This document shows positions 5,562 to 8,658 of a DNA stretch of 8,658 nt, one piece after another. The stretch covers positions 1 through 8,658 of the forward strand of contig JAMCZG010000011.1 in NCBI GenBank assembly GCA_023485715.1, given 5' to 3'. How positions within the stretch are numbered: the first letter of the stretch is position 1; every line of letters begins with the position of its first letter. Source of the stretch: Patescibacteria group bacterium (lineage in GTDB: Bacteria; Patescibacteriota; Microgenomatia; Levybacterales; UBA12049). The notes beneath the pieces are model-generated. The model was not told the origin of the DNA, made no database searches, and saw only the letters and a list, made by a program, of their open reading frames with translations. Both the position numbers and the translations under genes were made by a program.

Positions 5562-7832
5562 TTACTGCTGTGAATAACTTCCTATCTCGATGATCAATGA
5601 CCCCGAAGAACGATCGGCCGGAGTGAGAGCGGGCGGATTAGGCCTGTCTTTATTTGAGGCTTGTCCCACAAAAAAGTGAAATCTAGATAAATTTTTTGGA
5701 GCAGGATTAATTTCTAAGGGAAGCTTCGAGTTTATTTCGTTTTGATCGATTAGTCCAATAAAAACATATTGAGAGTTAATATCTGTCGCTGCGTGGCGGA
5801 TTTCAAAAATTGTCCTATTTTCTTCTGCTTCTGTGAGCTTTAAAACAGACGAAATTCTGTCTTTAACGAATTGAGAAATTTTATCTTTTTCGATTATCCA
5901 TCCTTTGTCTGGTTTATTAAACGATATTTTGGATTTATCGTATTCGTAATAAATGTAATTTCTTTCAAAGGAATCGTTAATTAGTAACCTGCCTTTTGTA
6001 TCGAGTAATCGGACTGATAAGTTTTTATTTTTGACTGGTGGATCTAAATAAATTAAGTTCTTTAACCCGATTGATAATTTATCTCCGGGGTTTCCATAAA
6101 CGAAAATTGTTGGAGAACCGTTTGTTATACGAAGAGGGCATCCATTTTTTGTATTGCTCCACTGGGATTCCACGACGCCTACTGATTGAAATGCCTCCCC
6201 TGGATACCTCTCTAATTGACCACTTTCAAACATCGGCAAAAAAACAGCGACAACTTCTCTTGCGGATGGATTTGGCCCGTTTTTATTCTGTATAAAATAC
6301 CATCCACCGTTAAAATTAGGGCCAGACATACTGTACCAATGCCCTATAACACCTAATCCGGAAAGCGTAACAAGCGGATTAAGTTCTTCCTCCGCGGGCG
6401 TACATTTTTTTGGCGTATAAGGAGTCGGCGTCGGACCTGCGGGAGGAGGCGTGTAATTATTGGGCGGTTGGGTAACTGGAGGATTTGTCGGCCTCGGCGT
6501 AGCCGTGGGTCTGGTCGTAGGAGAAGGGGTGGGTGTCGGGGTAAATGTCTTTAGTTGAATCGTATCTTCCTGCGCGTAAACGTTTCCGACTATACGCGAA
6601 ACAGGCGATATTCCTCCTGTAGCTTTAACAGCAGCGTAAAAATTTACCCTATAACCGCTTTTTAAATCCGAGTATCCTCTAAAAACATAATACGGATCAA
6701 TTGACCCTTGGGGTAAAACTCCGGGTTTTTCTAAAAATGTCACCAGAGTTTCTGTGATATAAGCGTTTTCCGATACCGCCTTGTTGTCGATATAAATTTT
6801 ACTCCAATCAGGTACGCCATTTCCTGTCGGTGAAGTGTAAAAATAATCTGTCTTGCCGTTTCTAAGCTTATTAATTGCGTCTTCATAAGAAATTAAGTTT
6901 TGATTTGAATCTGTTTTGGCAATTTTCCTGATATTCGAATTTATCATGTAAACTTTCTGATTTTTGTCAGAAACCAAAACGGTCATTGTATTAAAATCTG
7001 TTTGTCTTGCCAATCCATCTTTATTATCGGATGTTAAAATAATATTGCTGTCCGGCATCATATTTTCCGTTCTATATGTTAAAGATAAATCCGAAAGCTT
7101 AACATTTTCGGGAGTATTTAGAAGCCCTATCGGATTTAAAATCGGAAGGCCGACTTTCCCCCAGTCACGGTGGACCTCGTAAAAAGTCATGTTTGGCTCG
7201 TCTTTTCGTTTATAACTTGCCGTGATCGAAAGCGTTTCGTCCCATAACCCCTTCGATGCCAAAAAGGAACTGATATCTGCTTCTATTCCGGCTGAGCTTA
7301 AATTTATCGGTTCCCCTTTTATCGAGATATAAAAGACGTTGCCGTTATTTTCGTTAAAAATCAACCCGGTACTCCGGTTATTATCTAGGCTATCTGAAAA
7401 TACATAATAGCCACCGGTTTTTTTCACTAACTGGGGAACCGAAAGATAGTTTGCCAAATTTTCAACATCTGCCTGTTGGTATTTAGTCGAGGTTATATAT
7501 TTTTGAGCCTCCCTTACAGAAGGCTTTGATATTGTAGAATCGACAAAATTTTTAAATTCTATTTTTGGGGCCGGATATGTGCTGCTTTGGGTTTTTGTCG
7601 GAACAGGCGTAATCCCGATATTTTCTCCCTTCGGAATAAATACTCTCCAGTTTAAGATAGCGAGCACTAAAACCGAGAACAAGATAAGCGCTGCGATTAT
7701 TACAAAGGGAAGTTTTTTATTGCGCTTTGACTGTTGATTAAATTCCGGTGATGGTACAACTGTCGGTTCAATCGGAGGATTCTGTGAATTTACCGGCGTC
7801 GAAGCCGCCGGATTTTCTTGGTTTTCTTCCAT
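5562..7832 (-). CDS. Large bitopic surface protein with Thr/Pro linker, unknown function
   Basis: This 756-aa protein has a short cytoplasmic tail rich in Pro, Gln and Asn (1-36), a basic RNKK stop (37-40), one membrane span (42-60), and a large extracellular part. Ectodomain 1 (about 88-425) is mixed alpha/beta. It includes ISYEDAINKLRNGK (314-327), ITETLVTFLEKPG (359-371) and DPYYVFRGYS (379-388), a pattern reminiscent of PepSY/YycI-like folds (inference, low confidence). A Thr/Pro linker follows (431-474), then ectodomain 2 (about 477-756), which holds the protein's only two cysteines, C477 and C565, possibly a disulphide. No catalytic motif is recognised. ATG 7832 follows a promoter directly and has no Shine-Dalgarno site. 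The gene heads a leftward cluster with GT2 and GT4 genes, hinting at an envelope or glycan-related role. Confidence 0.88.
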   Translation of the reverse strand: MEENQENPAASTPVNSQNPPIEPTVVPSPEFNQQSKRNKKLPFVIIAALILFSVLVLAILNWRVFIPKGENIGITPVPTKTQSSTYPAPKIEFKNFVDSTISKPSVREAQKYITSTKYQQADVENLANYLSVPQLVKKTGGYYVFSDSLDNNRSTGLIFNENNGNVFYISIKGEPINLSSAGIEADISSFLASKGLWDETLSITASYKRKDEPNMTFYEVHRDWGKVGLPILNPIGLLNTPENVKLSDLSLTYRTENMMPDSNIILTSDNKDGLARQTDFNTMTVLVSDKNQKVYMINSNIRKIAKTDSNQNLISYEDAINKLRNGKTDYFYTSPTGNGVPDWSKIYIDNKAVSENAYITETLVTFLEKPGVLPQGSIDPYYVFRGYSDLKSGYRVNFYAAVKATGGISPVSRIVGNVYAQEDTIQLKTFTPTPTPSPTTRPTATPRPTNPPVTQPPNNYTPPPAGPTPTPYTPKKCTPAEEELNPLVTLSGLGVIGHWYSMSGPNFNGGWYFIQNKNGPNPSAREVVAVFLPMFESGQLERYPGEAFQSVGVVESQWSNTKNGCPLRITNGSPTIFVYGNPGDKLSIGLKNLIYLDPPVKNKNLSVRLLDTKGRLLINDSFERNYIYYEYDKSKISFNKPDKGWIIEKDKISQFVKDRISSVLKLTEAEENRTIFEIRHAATDINSQYVFIGLIDQNEINSKLPLEINPAPKNLSRFHFFVGQASNKDRPNPPALTPADRSSGSLIIEIGSYSQQ
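6411..6542 (-). repeat. Low-complexity Thr/Pro-coding tract
   Basis: This stretch codes residues 431-474 of the surface protein, almost entirely Thr, Pro, Arg and Asn (TPTPTPSPTTRPTATPRP and onward). It forms an extended flexible linker between two ectodomains and is the kind of sequence that can be O-glycosylated. Its length may vary between strains through replication slippage. Confidence 0.85.
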
Positions 7833-7839
7833 TATATTT

Positions 7840-7868
7840 AATTTAACTTACTTATAGTTTTAAGTCAA
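7840..7868 (-). promoter_or_regulatory. Promoter of the surface-protein/glycosyltransferase cluster
   Basis: On the minus strand, TTGACT (7863-7868), a 17-bp spacer and TAAATT (7840-7845) predict transcription from about 7833, directly before ATG 7832. The -10 matches 4 of 6. An alternative -10, TATAAG (7851-7856), would give a 12-base leader but has a poor -35. Either way no Shine-Dalgarno site is present. Confidence 0.55.
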
Positions 7869-7968
7869 GGATGTTGTAGCGGTTACTTAGGAATTGATGA
7901 AAAAAGTGAGTGAACAAAATTTTTGAGAACGTGTCACTCCTTGTCAAACTCTAAACAGTTACTTATTG

Positions 7969-7974
7969 TATAAT
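7969..7974 (+). promoter_or_regulatory. -10 box (TATAAT) of the cation transporter gene
   Basis: A perfect TATAAT ends 6 bases before the GTG at 7981, placing the predicted transcription start exactly on the G of the start codon. TTGTCA at 7941-7946 is the nearest -35-like hexamer, but the spacer would be 22 bp, so this promoter may need an activator. Confidence 0.55.
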
Positions 7975-7980
7975 CAAATC

Positions 7981-8658
7981 GTGGAACATAAGAAAAAAGA
8001 AGTCGCACTAACATCTGTTTTTGCGAGCTTTGGGCTTACGCTTTTAAAATTATTTGTCGGTTTGGTAACCGGAAGTATCGGAATTTTATCAGAGGCCGCC
8101 CACTCGGGACTCGATCTTGTTGCTGCGTCGATAACCTACTGGGCAGTTCGGGTTTCGAATAAACCGGCGGACAAAGTTCATCCTTACGGGCATGGAAAAG
8201 TGGAAAATATTTCTGCTCTCGCCGAAACTTTTCTCCTTTTTTTGACCTGCGGCTGGATTATATACGAAGCGATAAAAAGATTGACAACCGGCGAAACCGA
8301 AATCGAAATCGCATGGTATTCGTTTGCGGTAATGATAATCTCGATAATTGTCGACTATACTAGGTCGCGTTCGCTGAATAAAGTAGCCAAAGAATCAAAC
8401 AGCCAGGCGCTCGAAGCCGACGCTTTGCACTTTAGTTCAGATATATATAGCTCTTTAGTCGTTATCGCAGGACTTGTTTTTGTAAGCTTAGGGATAAGAT
8501 GGGCCGACGCGATCGCAGCGATTATCGTAGCGTTATTTGTAATATTTATAAGCTACAAGCTCGGACGAAGGACTATCGACGTATTAGTCGACACCGCGCC
8601 GGAAGGTTTAAGCGACAAGGTAAAAGAAATAGTCTTAAAAACAGAAGGTGTTATACAA
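7981..8658 (+). CDS. Cation diffusion facilitator metal transporter, 3' end cut by the window
   Basis: The protein is a proton-coupled exporter of divalent metal ions, probably zinc. The frame is open for 226 codons from GTG 7981 to the window edge, without a stop. Hydrophobic spans lie near 10-30, 33-58, 78-98, 112-127, 150-170 and 174-192, the six-helix CDF layout. The intramembrane metal site is H41/D45 (AHSGLD, helix 2) and H150/D154 (LHFSSD, helix 5); an HD-HD site is typical of zinc-preferring members. HPYGHGKVE (67-75) is the conserved loop after helix 2. The C-terminal cytoplasmic domain starts near 196 (RRTIDVLVDTAP) and is cut, so about 70-100 residues are missing. The start has no Shine-Dalgarno site and lies 7 bases after a TATAAT. 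The gene is divergent from the surface-protein cluster across a 148-bp gap. Confidence 0.95.
   Translation, partial: MEHKKKEVALTSVFASFGLTLLKLFVGLVTGSIGILSEAAHSGLDLVAASITYWAVRVSNKPADKVHPYGHGKVENISALAETFLLFLTCGWIIYEAIKRLTTGETEIEIAWYSFAVMIISIIVDYTRSRSLNKVAKESNSQALEADALHFSSDIYSSLVVIAGLVFVSLGIRWADAIAAIIVALFVIFISYKLGRRTIDVLVDTAPEGLSDKVKEIVLKTEGVIQ

Noticed and set aside
6038..6295. 85-codon rightward frame inside the surface-protein gene (and similar ones at 966-1163, 1339-1527, 2317-2562, 2618-2842, 6964-7182)
   Set aside because: All lie opposite or out of frame with well-supported genes and lack start signals or recognisable products.
7906..7939. Inverted repeat GAGTGA (7908-7913) / TCACTC (7934-7939) and the nearby CAAAATTTTTG, upstream of the transporter gene
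   Set aside because: Arms are only 6 bp with a 20-base gap, expected by chance in AT-rich DNA. It could be a metalloregulator site but the sequence does not establish it.
1..8658. Recoded UGA (glycine), as in some CPR lineages
   Set aside because: The GT2 gene ends at a TGA that overlaps the next start codon, and the recognised genes read through without in-frame TGA, so the standard bacterial code fits.
1..8658. CRISPR array, mobile element, tRNA, rRNA or defence system
   Set aside because: No regularly spaced repeats, transposase, integrase, terminal inverted repeats or recognisable RNA genes were seen, and no gene carries nuclease or toxin motifs that I recognise.

Overview
The window looks like a chromosomal fragment from a small-genome bacterium of the Candidate Phyla Radiation (Patescibacteria), most like a Microgenomates-type lineage. 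This is inference from style: dense short operons, AT-leaning DNA with local GC swings, many lineage-restricted hypotheticals, a membrane-anchored surface protein with a long Thr/Pro linker, and frequent GTG/TTG starts. TGA serves as a normal stop (GT2 gene), so the UGA=Gly code of some CPR lineages does not apply. I see no rRNA, tRNA, CRISPR array, phage gene or transposase.

Left part (1-1281): a truncated DUF3467-like gene reads leftward from a TTG start with a very strong ribosome-binding site. Divergent from it is an 84-codon gene of unknown function. That gene runs tail-to-tail, with a 9-bp overlap, into a leftward gene whose product looks like a diverged HhH-GPD DNA glycosylase.

Cell-wall part (1333-2823): an L,D-transpeptidase (leftward) and a lytic transglycosylase (rightward) are divergently transcribed. 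Each has a near-consensus promoter. Between the two -35 boxes lies an unusual three-copy element (two direct and one inverted copy of TTGAGGCTAAG) placed like a shared operator. One enzyme cross-links peptidoglycan and the other cleaves its glycan strands, so the pair could form a small wall-remodelling module.

Middle (2897-3571): an unrecognised 224-aa soluble protein with its own strong promoter directly at its start codon.

Right part (7832 down to 3622): a leftward three-gene cluster. It encodes a 756-aa bitopic surface protein, a GT2 glycosyltransferase and a GT4 glycosyltransferase; the last two overlap by ATGA. It is plausibly an envelope glycoconjugate unit. Divergent from it, a cation diffusion facilitator (zinc-type HD-HD site) starts at 7981 and runs off the window.

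A recurring theme is that several genes (starts at 1986, 2897, 7832, 7981, perhaps 337 and 5492) have a -10 box 6 to 11 bases before the start codon and no Shine-Dalgarno sequence, the layout of leaderless mRNAs. Two others (224, 2185) have clear Shine-Dalgarno sites. This mix of initiation modes and the three-copy intergenic element are the observations most worth following. No clearly new multi-gene system is evident.
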